Shown one piece after another: positions 18,544-27,042 of a DNA stretch of 62,751 nt (the stretch's first letter is position 1; each line of letters opens with the position of its first letter). The notes beneath the pieces are model-generated. The model was not told where the DNA came from and did not search any database. It was given only the letters and a program-made list of their open reading frames with translations. Source of the DNA: Bradyrhizobium elkanii WSM2783 (GTDB taxonomy: Bacteria; Pseudomonadota; Alphaproteobacteria; Rhizobiales; Xanthobacteraceae); NCBI RefSeq assembly GCF_000472865.1, contig NZ_AXAP01000047.1, forward strand, positions 297 through 63,047. Direction: 5' to 3'. The position numbers and the translations under genes were made by a program.

Positions 18544-20208
18544 CTTCCCGCCTAAACGCGCTCGGGCCGGCAGCTAGCGGCCGGATCCGCCACCCGACAT
18601 AGCCGAAGACTCGGCTCGAGCAGCATCACAATTATCATAAATACCCACAGTCAGAAACGAGAGGCGAAACACCGAAAGGGTCGCTAACGCCCTTGCTCCA
18701 GGTAGAATGTTAGTCATTATCCGCGCAAGCTAGCCGTTCGTGTTAGATGCGGTGCAACCTGATTTTCATAGCGGTAACCGCGTATCAATTTGACCTCGTT
18801 CGCCGGTCGTGTCGCGTGAAACCAACCTTCCGCTACCAGGATCATCACGATCCGAGCCCGCTTCCTTGATCGCTATTGGACATCATCGGCGCTCCACGGC
18901 AGAGCGCCGCAACAACGTTGTTTCGATCGCATCGCCACTTAACAGTCGAACCGCTCATATCCGATTGCACTGCGAGGTCAATTGAGCGAAGCGCACATTC
19001 AAGCGATTTCTTCCGAAGGCACCAAACAAATGGTTTCCTCCGAAGGGTCTCGAAGATCAGGATACCGCTGCACCAGGCCCAGAACTATCTCGGCCCATGA
19101 CCCTGCATGGAATTTTCGGCTCACTTAATTCGAGAAGTATGAGCTGTTTTAACTAATATGATACCCTAATCAGGGCGGAACCGCGGGTCAACCACCAATG
19201 GATTCCCACCTCAAAATAAACACTCCTGCGAGCATCGCCTTCATTTTTCCTCTAGCATTCCCGTAATCATCGTTCTGAACACTGCTATGTGATGGCCCTG
19301 TTAACAAAGCTCCACAGCCTTCTTTGATCTCTCTATCCGAGCGAGACGCTGGCCCGCCGACGCTCACGGACGCTTGAGCCGGCCATCTCCTTCGATCTTA
19401 TGATCGACTCCCGGTGCACAGGCGGAGCCAGGCGGCGCTCAAACTGTCCGGTTGCGCCCTCGCATTCACCACTACGAGAACGGAAACATGATCGCCCCGC
19501 CGTACGAGACTGCCCGCAGCCTGCAGCATGTCGAGCGGTACGGTATGTCAAACATTGACGCGCTCAACCGTCACCATGCGGTAAGCATCGTCACATGCCG
19601 ACCGCTTGCCTACGGCACACCTTCGGATTGCAGGCCTGCACCGACGGCCTGCCGCATACCCAATTATTTTCTTTTAAATCACGCTGATTTAAATATATTT
19701 AATTTGCTTGGGGCCGGCAACCACGTCTCCGGGCAAGCGCGGCTATGACATTTGAGCGGGTTCCGACCTGGAAGATAGTGCAGCGCAGCTAAAGTATCGC
19801 AGGAGAGGACCGTGTCCCAGCGTGGCATCCGCAATCTGCCCAATGATGTTACGACCAGGTTTTCGGCCTGGAAAGAGATGATGCCGCCAAGTTCGATCGA
19901 ACCTCCGAAGCCCCTGCGCGATGGTTCGACGACCGAAATCGCCGGCGAAAGAGAGACCAAGACGTTCCACGTCTCTTCGGGCATGGATTTCGGCCCGTCC
20001 CGCTTCGACTGCCCGCATGATTAGAGCGGCGCAAACAACCGCACCGTCGCTTCAACGGACGCGCAAGTCGGATGCATATGTTGGATCCTTACCGCGCGCG
20101 CCCGTCGATTTCAGCGCAACCGCGACACTGAGGAAATGGCCTTCAATTGGGAATGAGCGCGCAAAGAGAACCCTCTGGCCCGAACCTTACCTTTTGCTTG
20201 AGGGTTCT
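18544..20208. other. Gene-poor stretch of about 1.7 kb
   Basis: I find no gene I can defend here. Two overlapping minus-strand frames at 19679-19984 and 19743-20018 read partly like protein (for example SLSPAISVVEPS in one and GRNIIGQIADATLGHG in the other). Neither has a ribosome site or a recognisable domain. An AT-rich patch at 19672-19705 carries TTTTAAAT, GATTTAAAT and ATTTAATTT. No tRNA fold was recognised. It may be decayed genes plus regulatory DNA for the VanZ-like operon. Confidence 0.5.
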
Positions 20209-20358
20209 TTGGACGCATGCATCGGGGCGTTCCTGGCGAAGCCTGCACACCAACGCCATCTCTACGAGATACGTACTGAACCGCAAACGCAACTCGTGAC
20301 GGCCGTATTGTCCGTCGAACAGATCATCGAAATCGCTCGCCTCCGGGATTTCCTCTAA
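20209..20358 (+). CDS. Small conserved-looking hypothetical protein
   Basis: 49 residues from a TTG at 20209 with GAGGG four bases upstream. The text includes FLAKPAHQRHLYEIRTE, LVTAVLSVEQI and a terminal EIARLRDFL. It looks like a compact soluble domain, and I recall similar short proteins in rhizobial genomes, but I cannot name a family. It ends 14 bases before the VanZ-like gene on the same strand, so the two are probably co-transcribed. The upstream part of the open frame is not protein-like, hence the late start. The start is uncertain. Confidence 0.5.
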   Translation: MDACIGAFLAKPAHQRHLYEIRTEPQTQLVTAVLSVEQIIEIARLRDFL

Positions 20359-20372
20359 GAACCAGCGCCCCC

Positions 20373-20729
20373 ATGGCTCAGAAACTCGTCGCGGTCGTCG
20401 CCTGGGCACTCCTGTGCTTTCTTGCCTATGCCTCAGTGTCGCCGATCGGCGCGAGGCCAACACTCCCGGCCTCAACCAGCCTGGAACATATTGCCGCATT
20501 TGCGACCGTAGGCTTCCTCTTCCACTTGGCCTATCCGCGCCACGTCATGTTTGTGTGGCTCGTCGTCATTGGCAGCGCCGCACTCTTTGAACTCATGCAG
20601 CTCGTGACCATAGATCGCCATGCGCGACTGGTGGACGCCTTTGAAAAGATGGTGGGCGGCAGCGTGGGCATGTTCTTGGGCCGCGCGGCGCTCTATTTCG
20701 AGCAAGCGCTACGCCGTCGGGAGATCTAA
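20373..20729 (+). CDS. VanZ-like small membrane protein
   Basis: 118 residues with three or four hydrophobic helices (VVAWALLCFLAYASVSP, EHIAAFATVGFLFHLAYP, VWLVVIGSAALFELMQL, GGSVGMFLGRAALYF). It has the VanZ hallmarks SLEHIAAFATVGFL and FELMQLVTIDRHARLVDAFEKMVGG. VanZ-like proteins are common in exopolysaccharide and exosortase loci, but their molecular role is not established; teicoplanin resistance applies only to the enterococcal member. The start ATG follows the small upstream gene by 14 bases. The tail overlaps the convergent acyltransferase gene by four bases. Confidence 0.85.
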   Translation: MAQKLVAVVAWALLCFLAYASVSPIGARPTLPASTSLEHIAAFATVGFLFHLAYPRHVMFVWLVVIGSAALFELMQLVTIDRHARLVDAFEKMVGGSVGMFLGRAALYFEQALRRREI

Positions 20730-21394
20730 TCTGCAGAGCCGGCGGAAGCACGAGAAGGGCTTGCGCCGTGATCGCAGCCAGCGCCACCAGCCGGTGATTC
20801 CGCGGCCTCTCGCATGCGCGCCGGGCACCCGAATACTTTCGCGCCCGCCGGCACATCCCGATTGACGAACGAATTCGCACCGATGATGGCTTTGTCGCCA
20901 AGGGTCACGCCCATCTGAACGATGGAATTCGGACCGATATAGACACCGTTTCCGATCTTAGTCGGAGCGTAGTCGACCGGCTTCTCGCCGAGCGAGATAG
21001 AGCGATTGACGGTGTGATGTGTATAGATTTGAACGCCGGCCGATATCGAGCACCAATCGCCGATCTGCAAGCCTCCGCCCGAACCGTCCAGAATGCAGCC
21101 GGGTCCGATCCATGTATGCCGGCCGACCCGGACGTCTCCGAGCACGAGCACATTGTCGTACATCGTTGTGCCCTCGCCGAAGCCATATGCGGCCGCGTTA
21201 TCCCCTCGCTCTGTGAGGAGATCGCCGATCGACACCCTTCGGGAGAACTGACGTTTCTTGCGCGCTGCGAGAATCTGCAGAAAATGGCGGATGAGCCCGA
21301 GCCATTCGTCGACTCGCTGTTCGGACATTCCGGAATTGAAGTCTGGCGACATCCAAAGCCCCCCTAGTTCAGCCGAATCCTGGGCGGACTTCAT
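20726..21394 (-). CDS. Hexapeptide-repeat acyltransferase
   Basis: 222 residues from ATG 21394; the frame is open to 21427. Repeated [LIV]-G-x4 units run from about residue 70 to 180 (VLVLGDVRVGRHTWIGPGC, ISAGVQIYTHHTVNRS, IGNGVYIGPNSIVQMG, IGANSFVNRD), the left-handed beta-helix of LacA/WbbJ-type O-acetyltransferases. The catalytic-type His lies in THHTVN. It probably transfers acetyl or another acyl group from a CoA donor to a sugar of the locus polysaccharide in the cytoplasm. The acceptor is unknown. An Ala/Gly/Ser-rich tail of about 35 residues follows the helix and is unusual. It is convergent with the VanZ-like gene. Confidence 0.85.
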   Translation of the reverse strand: MKSAQDSAELGGLWMSPDFNSGMSEQRVDEWLGLIRHFLQILAARKKRQFSRRVSIGDLLTERGDNAAAYGFGEGTTMYDNVLVLGDVRVGRHTWIGPGCILDGSGGGLQIGDWCSISAGVQIYTHHTVNRSISLGEKPVDYAPTKIGNGVYIGPNSIVQMGVTLGDKAIIGANSFVNRDVPAGAKVFGCPARMREAAESPAGGAGCDHGASPSRASAGSAD

Positions 21395-21825
21395 TGTATC
21401 ACCATCACGCGTCGAACAAGGACGCAACGGGAACCGCCGCGCGAGGCCTGCTGCTTAGCTCGCGTTCTCCGTTACCCGCAGTCGCCGGAGGCCGCAGGTG
21501 AACGGTCCCAATACCCCTACGACGCCAGCGAGATTTAATCAATCGTTTTAAATATTTGATTATAACTCCGATTAACCATTCGAGAATCGCGCCCGGCATG
21601 GTTCCATAACGACTTGGGCCGGCTACGACAACGGCGCGCGTCGCGCTTGATCAACGGCCCGCAGGCACGCGGTTATTTCGATATCCTCCCGCGCTCCTCC
21701 TTCAAGCCTGCACAGCACGATCCGTGAACGAACGGTATCGGCCTATCCAAATTGCCATTAAAAACCTCTGCCATCGAACCGATTTGCGGTAGTTAAAATA
21801 ATTTGGTTAAGCTATTAACTTGGCG
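21395..21825. other. Divergent AT-rich regulatory gap before the exosortase gene
   Basis: No gene is supported. It contains GATTTAATCAATCG and TTTTAAATATTTGATTATAA at 21532-21565, then GTTAAAATAATTT and GGTTAAGCTATTAAC at 21792-21819 directly before the exosortase start. These are the same AT words seen in other long gaps of this island. Confidence 0.6.
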
Positions 21826-22680
21826 ATGGCGATTTTAAATGAATCAATCTCGAGCCGAAGCCTTTCGCAACTGGCGAGCGAACAGTCGCGCGGTGAGTTC
21901 TTCGCGGGACTCTTTGCCCTCGGCTGCATAAGCGGCCTCGCAGCACGCGTCCTTCAATCGGTAAACAAGCTTGGGTGGGCGGAGGCCTTCTTTGAGACCT
22001 TCGAGGTGAGCATACTCGTTTGGGTATCGTGCGCCGCGGGGGTATACCTCGTTCTTCAAGATCGAACGGTTGGGATTCGCCGTTTGGAGCTCGCCATAGG
22101 CGCTGTATTTGCCCTTTTGGTCATTCTGCCAATCGGCGCGTTGAGCTGGCTCGCTGTAACGGCGCTCGGCTTCTACGTCATCATCTTCACCGACGACCCA
22201 TCATCTCGCCGCGGCGCCTTCATCTTGGTGGCGACCACCGTACCCGTGCTCTGGAGCCGACTGCTATTCCAGTTCTTTGCCGATCTGATATTGCGGATTG
22301 ATGCCGCGCTTGTCGGTTGGTTGTTGCACACTCCCCGGACCGGGGACGTCGTTGGATTCGCCGATGGTTCGGGAGTTCTGGTCATCCTGCCGGGCTGTTC
22401 TTCGCTCGCCAACATGTCGCTTGCATTTCTCTGCTGGGTTACCATGAGCCGATGGGTCGACCATAAGAGATCGGCCTACGATCTGTTCTGGTGCTTATTG
22501 GCCTGCGTATCGGTGATCGCGGTGAACGTTACGCGCATGGGCGTCATGGGCTTAAGCCAATGGCACTACGAAACATTCCATAGCGAATTGGGAGCTGCTG
22601 TTACTAACGCGGTTATCCTGGGCCTGATCGTCGGTTGCTGCCTGCTAGGGGTGAGGCGTGAGTTTTTCCAACGTATTTAA
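21826..22680 (+). CDS. Exosortase/archaeosortase-family membrane protease-like protein
   Basis: 284 residues from ATG 21826 (TTG 21820 possible), with about eight hydrophobic helices. The three family residues are present in order: Cys191 in LPGCSSLANMSL, Arg237 in NVTRMGVMG, and a His at 247 or 252 in WHYETFHSELG. Known exosortases cut C-terminal PEP-CTERM-type signals and are strongly linked to exopolysaccharide loci. The spacing and the GCSS rather than CSG-type core mark this as a divergent member. Its last 23 bases overlap the next gene. No PEP-CTERM protein is evident in the window, so the target is unknown. Confidence 0.87.
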   Translation: MAILNESISSRSLSQLASEQSRGEFFAGLFALGCISGLAARVLQSVNKLGWAEAFFETFEVSILVWVSCAAGVYLVLQDRTVGIRRLELAIGAVFALLVILPIGALSWLAVTALGFYVIIFTDDPSSRRGAFILVATTVPVLWSRLLFQFFADLILRIDAALVGWLLHTPRTGDVVGFADGSGVLVILPGCSSLANMSLAFLCWVTMSRWVDHKRSAYDLFWCLLACVSVIAVNVTRMGVMGLSQWHYETFHSELGAAVTNAVILGLIVGCCLLGVRREFFQRI

Positions 22681-23131
22681 GGGGGCGCTCGTCGCCGCAC
22701 TCGCGCTGGCCATCGGATGGAAGATCGTGCTCCCGCCGGACTATCAAGGTCATCTGAAGGAAGACCTTGTTGAATTTCTTGAACGCAAACACTTCAATGT
22801 GGCCGCGACCTACGAGACCGGAACGCTGATCATCCGCGCCACTGCAGCATCATGCGAAATGCACGTTGCCAAGCTAACCCCCGATGGATCGAACGCAAAT
22901 CTCATTCGGCATCTTACCGCAGGCGCGCAACGCTCGTTCGTCGTCTTTCGCGGTGAGATGTATACGCAGCAACCGGTATTCTGGACCGTACTGGATTATC
23001 TCTGGTCCAGATTTCTTCGCGAGCTTCGTCTGACCAGAACCGTTTCGCCTGTCATCAACGTGACGGAGAATTCATCTTGCAACGCCGAACGACTTCCGTG
23101 GCGTGAGCTTCAAGGTCCCACCACGAACTAG
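22658..23131 (+). CDS. Membrane-anchored partner of the exosortase-like protein
   Basis: 157 residues from a GTG at 22658, with AGGGG and GAGG ribosome-site words just upstream. It overlaps the exosortase gene by 23 bases, so translation is probably coupled. An N-terminal hydrophobic helix (VFKGALVAALALAIGWKIVLP) anchors a periplasmic domain of about 120 residues with two cysteines (ASCEMHV, SSCNAE) and a basic amphipathic stretch (LDYLWSRFLRELRLTR). The position recalls EpsI-type partners of exosortases, but I see no clear EpsI similarity. It may be an accessory factor or an unusual substrate. No family name is offered. Confidence 0.72.
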   Translation: MSFSNVFKGALVAALALAIGWKIVLPPDYQGHLKEDLVEFLERKHFNVAATYETGTLIIRATAASCEMHVAKLTPDGSNANLIRHLTAGAQRSFVVFRGEMYTQQPVFWTVLDYLWSRFLRELRLTRTVSPVINVTENSSCNAERLPWRELQGPTTN

Positions 23132-23211
23132 GTCGTGGGATCCGTGGAAGCATAACTCAATTCATGACTGCCTTTTGAGAGGCCTGAGCTCGGACGGATC
23201 GGCATCGCCTT

Positions 23212-23487
23212 CTAGTCATCGACCTCCCAAGGGAACAACTCAACGACTTCGCCGTGGTTGGCCCGGGCCAGCTTCGTCATGAGGAATGGAGCAAGCTTCT
23301 CCACTATGTTCCGTCGTTCCAGGTTTATCTCACGACCAAGCGCGTCAGAATACAATCGCAGCACGTGAACCGTCTCACGAGGTATTCTGCAAATGGCCTG
23401 ACCGGACGGCACGGCTGCGGGGACCAAAAGGGCCCGTCCGTCCCACACAACCTCACCCCTCAACCAATCGATCATTGAGCCGAACAA
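23212..23487 (-). CDS. Small hypothetical protein, DUF1488-like
   Basis: 91 residues. VWDGRALLVPAAVPSGQAICRIPRETVHVL resembles the start of the small rhizobial DUF1488-type proteins, where an aspartate-tryptophan-glycine segment is followed by a short beta-sheet domain. The rest is helical (EINLERRNIVEKLAPFLMTKL) and ends with an acidic LFPWEVDD. It is probably soluble and cytoplasmic. The exosortase partner gene converges on it from the other side. No role is known and the family match is tentative. Confidence 0.5.
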   Translation of the reverse strand: MFGSMIDWLRGEVVWDGRALLVPAAVPSGQAICRIPRETVHVLRLYSDALGREINLERRNIVEKLAPFLMTKLARANHGEVVELFPWEVDD

Positions 23488-23498
23488 TCCTCAAAATC

Positions 23499-23573
23499 AT
23501 TATAATAGAAATTAAATAATAAATGTATTAATGCCGCATTCAAGTCTATATTTTAAAATTGATATGCATAAAT
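23499..23573. promoter_or_regulatory. AT-rich block with ATTAAAT and ATTTTAAAAT words
   Basis: Just upstream of the minus-strand small gene (start 23487), the segment contains AAATTAAATAATAAATG, GTATTAATG and TATATTTTAAAATTGATATG. It resembles the other AT islands of the locus and could hold a promoter or a silencer site. Confidence 0.4.
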
Positions 23574-23661
23574 CGCGACGCGCCGTCACTCGCGATGGCC
23601 GGACCAGCGCGGTTCGGCTGGACAAACGGCATCGATGTCGGTGGCCGAGCCTGCGCGAGCG

Positions 23662-23695
23662 GGTGGATCATCGACGTTATCGTCGATGATCCACC
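23662..23695. repeat. 15-base perfect inverted repeat after the set B adaptor gene
   Basis: Arms GGTGGATCATCGACG and its exact complement flank a TTAT loop. It lies 20 bases past the HlyD stop on the minus strand. No T-run follows on either strand, so it looks more like a 3'-end-protecting or factor-dependent hairpin than an intrinsic terminator. Confidence 0.75.
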
Positions 23696-23715
23696 ACGCC
23701 GCCAGTTCGCGAATC

Positions 23716-25032
23716 TCAGCGTTCCTTGAATGCGCGCCCCGCCTGATCCCGCAATGGCTTGACCAGATACGACAGCGCGGTTCGCGCCGGCGTCTTGATG
23801 AAGACATCGACCGGCATGCCCGGCACCACCTTGGCCGACCCGAGCCTTGCAAGCTCATCCGCCTTGAGCAGGACGCGCGCCGTGTAATAGCTCGCGCCGG
23901 TCCGCTGGTCCTGCGTCAGATCCGCCGACACCATACTGACCTCACCGTCGACTTCCGGCGTCGTCTTCTGATTGAACGCCGCAAATTGCATGGTCGCAGT
24001 CTGGCCGGCATACACCTGATCGATGTCGCGCGGTGCGAGCTTGACTTCGACCGCGAGGGCGTCCGCATCGGGCACGATGAGCATGATCTGCTCACCGGGC
24101 GCGATCACACCTCCTACGGTGTGAACCGAAAGCTGGTGAACGCGGCCGGACTGCGGCGCGCGAATATCGATGCGATTGAGCTGATCCACGGCCGCGGTCT
24201 TCCGCTCGGTGAGCTCAGAAAGCTTGGAGCGCGTTTCGATGAGATCCTTGCCAACCTCGGTTCGCAGGTCCTGATCGATCTGGATGATCTGAAGCTCGAT
24301 TTCGGCGATCTTCCCCTTTGCCTGCGCCATCATGCCGCTCAACTGGCTACGCTCACCTTCCAGCCGCGCGCTGTCGCGCTCGAGCGCAGTCAGGCGTGTG
24401 ATCGGCACCAGGTTCTTCTGGAAGAGCGTCCTGACGCCTTCGAGTTCCTGGCGGATATAGTCCACCTCCTTCTGCTTGGCCTCGGCCTGACCGGCATAAC
24501 CTTTGATCTCGTCCTGAAGCTGGGCCTTGCGCTCCTTGAGCTGCGCCTTTTGGCCGCTCCGAGACTGTCGGCGCAAATCGAACAAGGAGCGCTCCGCCGA
24601 GATCGCGCGCCCCGCCTCCAGCTTGCTGTCTCTGGCCCGTTCAAGCAGCGTCGGCGGAAATTCGATCTGATCGGCACCGTCGCGCTCGGCCTCAAGGCGC
24701 GCTTGGCGAGCGAGCAATTCGTCGAAACTCTTGGTGACGATCGTTGCATTCGCAAGCGTCTGCGTCTCGTCGAGGCGGATCAGAATATCTCCGGCTTTCA
24801 CGCGGTCACCGTCGCGAACGCGCAGTTCGCCGACAATGCCGCCGGTCGCGTGCTGGACCTTCTTCACGCTTGAATCCACCACGACGACGCCCTGGCCGAT
24901 CACGGCGCCCGACAATTGCGACGTCGCAGCCCAGCCGCCGATGCCGAAGGTGACGAAGCCGACCATGAACATGCCGACGATGATGTAGCGCTGGATGGAG
25001 TGCAGCGCCGGCGTTACTACTTGGCGATCCAT
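23716..25032 (-). CDS. HlyD-family periplasmic adaptor, type I secretion set B
   Basis: 438 residues of the PrsE/LapC-like class. One membrane helix lies near residues 15-37 (IIVGMFMVGFVTFGIGGWAA), followed by a lipoyl half (VRDGDRVKAGDILIRLDE), a long coiled coil from about 100 to 280, the second lipoyl half (IDIRAPQSGRVHQLSVHTVGG) and a C-terminal barrel (PRDIDQVYAGQTATMQF). It bridges the set B ABC exporter and an outer-membrane channel. The ATG at 25032 overlaps the end of the ABC gene by 16 bases. A strong inverted repeat follows the stop. The adhesin-like protein at 27043-29799 is the probable cargo. Confidence 0.93.
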   Translation of the reverse strand: MDRQVVTPALHSIQRYIIVGMFMVGFVTFGIGGWAATSQLSGAVIGQGVVVVDSSVKKVQHATGGIVGELRVRDGDRVKAGDILIRLDETQTLANATIVTKSFDELLARQARLEAERDGADQIEFPPTLLERARDSKLEAGRAISAERSLFDLRRQSRSGQKAQLKERKAQLQDEIKGYAGQAEAKQKEVDYIRQELEGVRTLFQKNLVPITRLTALERDSARLEGERSQLSGMMAQAKGKIAEIELQIIQIDQDLRTEVGKDLIETRSKLSELTERKTAAVDQLNRIDIRAPQSGRVHQLSVHTVGGVIAPGEQIMLIVPDADALAVEVKLAPRDIDQVYAGQTATMQFAAFNQKTTPEVDGEVSMVSADLTQDQRTGASYYTARVLLKADELARLGSAKVVPGMPVDVFIKTPARTALSYLVKPLRDQAGRAFKER

Positions 25033-26963
25033 CGTCCGCCTCCCTGCCCGTCTGCCACCACCCGGAGCGGAGCTGCTGGTCGCAGCACCTTGTTGAGCAC
25101 CTCCTCTTTCGGCCCAAACGACTGAAGCCTTCCTTCGCCGATCACCAGGACATGGTCGACGGCTTCGAGCGCCTTCGGCCGGTGCGCAACCACCGCCACA
25201 ATGCCACCGCGGCGGCGAACGTTCAGGATCGCTTCCGTGAGCGCCTCTTCGCCTTCGGAATCGACGTTCGATGTCGGCTCATCAAGCACCACCAGGAAGG
25301 GATTGCCGTAGAGTGCCCGGGCGAGCCCGATGCGTTGCCGCTGACCGGCGGATAGGGCCATTCCGCCCTCGCCGACTTTGGTGGCATAGCCATCCGGCAG
25401 CGAGAGGATGAGATCATGCGCGCCGGCTGCCTGTGCGGCGTCCAGCACCCCCTGGGATGTGGCCTGAAGGTCGAACCGCGCGATGTTGACGGCAATGCTG
25501 CCCTCAAACAGCTCGACGTCTTGCGGCAGATAGCCGATGTGCTTGCCGAGCGCGTCGGGCGACCATTGCTCCAGCGCCGCGTTGTCGAGCTTGATCTTGC
25601 CGCGCAGCCGCGGCCAGACGCCGACAAGGGCCCGAACCAGCGTCGACTTACCGGACCCACTGGGGCCGATAATTCCCACGCCCTGGCCTCCTTTCAACTG
25701 AAACGAGACATCGGAGAGGATCAGCTTCTCTGAATCCGGCGGCGCGACATAGAGCTGCTCCACGACGAGTGCATCTTTGGGCGCAGGCAGGTCAAGCGGC
25801 GAAACCTCGTCGGGGAGGAGCTTCAGCAAGCGATCCAGCCGATGCGCCGACTGTCGGGCGCCAACGAATCCCTTCCAGTTCGCGATCGCCACCTCCACCG
25901 GCGCAAGCGCCCTCGCCGTCAGGATCGAGCCGGCGATGATGATGCCGGCTGTCGATTCCTGGTTGATGACGAGAACTGCACCGACCGCAAGAACAAGCGA
26001 CTGCAGAAACGAGCGAAAGAACTTCGAGAGCCCACCGAGCCCGCTCGCAACGTCACTCGCCTTCTCATGCGCCGAGAGATACTTGCCGTTGACATCCTGC
26101 CAGCGCAGTGCCGCCTGCCGCCTCATCCCCATCGCCTGCAGGACCTCGGCGTTTCGCCGCCCCTCGGCGGCAAGTGCGTTGCGCGCAACGCCGAGACGCG
26201 AGAAGGCCCTCGCCGGACCGCGCGTGCGGGTCTCCGTCAGGACTGTGACTCCGACCAGCACCAGCGCACCCAACAGCGCGGTCACGCCGATCCAGAAATG
26301 GAACAGGAAGCAGATGCCAAGATAGATCGGCATCCAGGGCAGATCGAAGAGTGCGGTCGGCCCGCCTCCGGACAAGAAGCTGCGGACCTGATCGAGATCG
26401 CGCAATGGCTGCAGGCCGTCGCCATCGCCGCGCGTCTTGAGCGGCAGGCGCACGACTGCATCGAACACACGAAGGCCGAGCCTTTCATCGAAGTAACGCC
26501 CGATCCGAACACTGATCCGGCTTCGGACCAGGTCGAGGCCGCTCTGGAACAGATAAAGCACCATCGCCAGCACCAACAACGCAACCAGCGTCGGGATGCT
26601 GCGACCGGGGAGCACCCGGTCATAAACCTGAAGCATGAAGAACGAGCCGGTGAGCATCAGCAGATTGCTCAGGCCGCTGAAGGCGGCAAGGCTCCAGAAT
26701 ATCCGACGGCACGAACTCAGGAATGCCGATATTTCGGATTGCGGCTCATCGTAGAAGTCGGCAGGACGCGGCGGGCGGGCAAACAGCCGCGCTCGCACGA
26801 CCTCGACCGAACGCTCGCCCAACCTGGTGAGCTCTCGCGACGATGATCGCGCCCGATCTGCCAGAAGTCCCAAGGCAGCGATAAATACCGCCCATCGCGA
26901 TACTTCCATCTCCTCAATATTTACCGACGCGGCGGCATCTCCCCGCCGTCCAAGATTAGTCAT
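25017..26963 (-). CDS. Type I secretion ABC transporter (PrsD/PrtD-like), set B
   Basis: 648 residues without a C39 domain. After an unusual charged and hydrophobic leader, a six-helix membrane domain spans about residues 85-370 (RIFWSLAAFSGLSNLLMLTG, LPGRSIPTLVALLVLAMVLY). The ATPase spans about 395-620: Walker A GPSGSGKSTLVRAL, signature LSAGQRQRIGLARAL, Walker B LVVLDEPTSNVD. This subgroup exports RTX proteases, glycanases and adhesins. It is the first gene after its probable cargo gene on the minus strand, separated by a 79-base gap with a perfect hairpin and a CACGTGCC element. It couples ATP hydrolysis to one-step export of unfolded protein. Confidence 0.94.
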   Translation of the reverse strand: MTNLGRRGDAAASVNIEEMEVSRWAVFIAALGLLADRARSSSRELTRLGERSVEVVRARLFARPPRPADFYDEPQSEISAFLSSCRRIFWSLAAFSGLSNLLMLTGSFFMLQVYDRVLPGRSIPTLVALLVLAMVLYLFQSGLDLVRSRISVRIGRYFDERLGLRVFDAVVRLPLKTRGDGDGLQPLRDLDQVRSFLSGGGPTALFDLPWMPIYLGICFLFHFWIGVTALLGALVLVGVTVLTETRTRGPARAFSRLGVARNALAAEGRRNAEVLQAMGMRRQAALRWQDVNGKYLSAHEKASDVASGLGGLSKFFRSFLQSLVLAVGAVLVINQESTAGIIIAGSILTARALAPVEVAIANWKGFVGARQSAHRLDRLLKLLPDEVSPLDLPAPKDALVVEQLYVAPPDSEKLILSDVSFQLKGGQGVGIIGPSGSGKSTLVRALVGVWPRLRGKIKLDNAALEQWSPDALGKHIGYLPQDVELFEGSIAVNIARFDLQATSQGVLDAAQAAGAHDLILSLPDGYATKVGEGGMALSAGQRQRIGLARALYGNPFLVVLDEPTSNVDSEGEEALTEAILNVRRRGGIVAVVAHRPKALEAVDHVLVIGEGRLQSFGPKEEVLNKVLRPAAPLRVVADGQGGGRWIAK

Positions 26964-26983
26964 GGCACGTGTCCCCTAACGTG

Positions 26984-27010
26984 CGCCGTGGAGATTAAAT
27001 CTCCACGGCG
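26984..27010. repeat. Perfect 12-base inverted repeat between cargo and exporter genes
   Basis: Arms CGCCGTGGAGAT and ATCTCCACGGCG flank TAA, so the centre reads GATTAAATC. It lies between the stop of the 918-residue protein gene and the start of ABC exporter B, in the untranslated gap. No T-run follows, so it may be a processing or partial-termination hairpin setting cargo-to-exporter ratio, or a dimeric regulator site. Confidence 0.8.
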
Positions 27011-27042
27011 CTGAATGTTCTTCGACTTATTGCGCCCTTCGC

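Noticed and set aside
23635..24873. Plus-strand open frame of 412 codons opposite the set B adaptor
   Set aside because: It is the antisense shadow of a clear HlyD coiled coil, with no ribosome site and no motif.
25842..26846. Plus-strand open frame of 334 codons opposite ABC exporter B
   Set aside because: The minus strand shows a membrane domain and ATPase. The plus-strand frame is Arg/Gln-rich and featureless.
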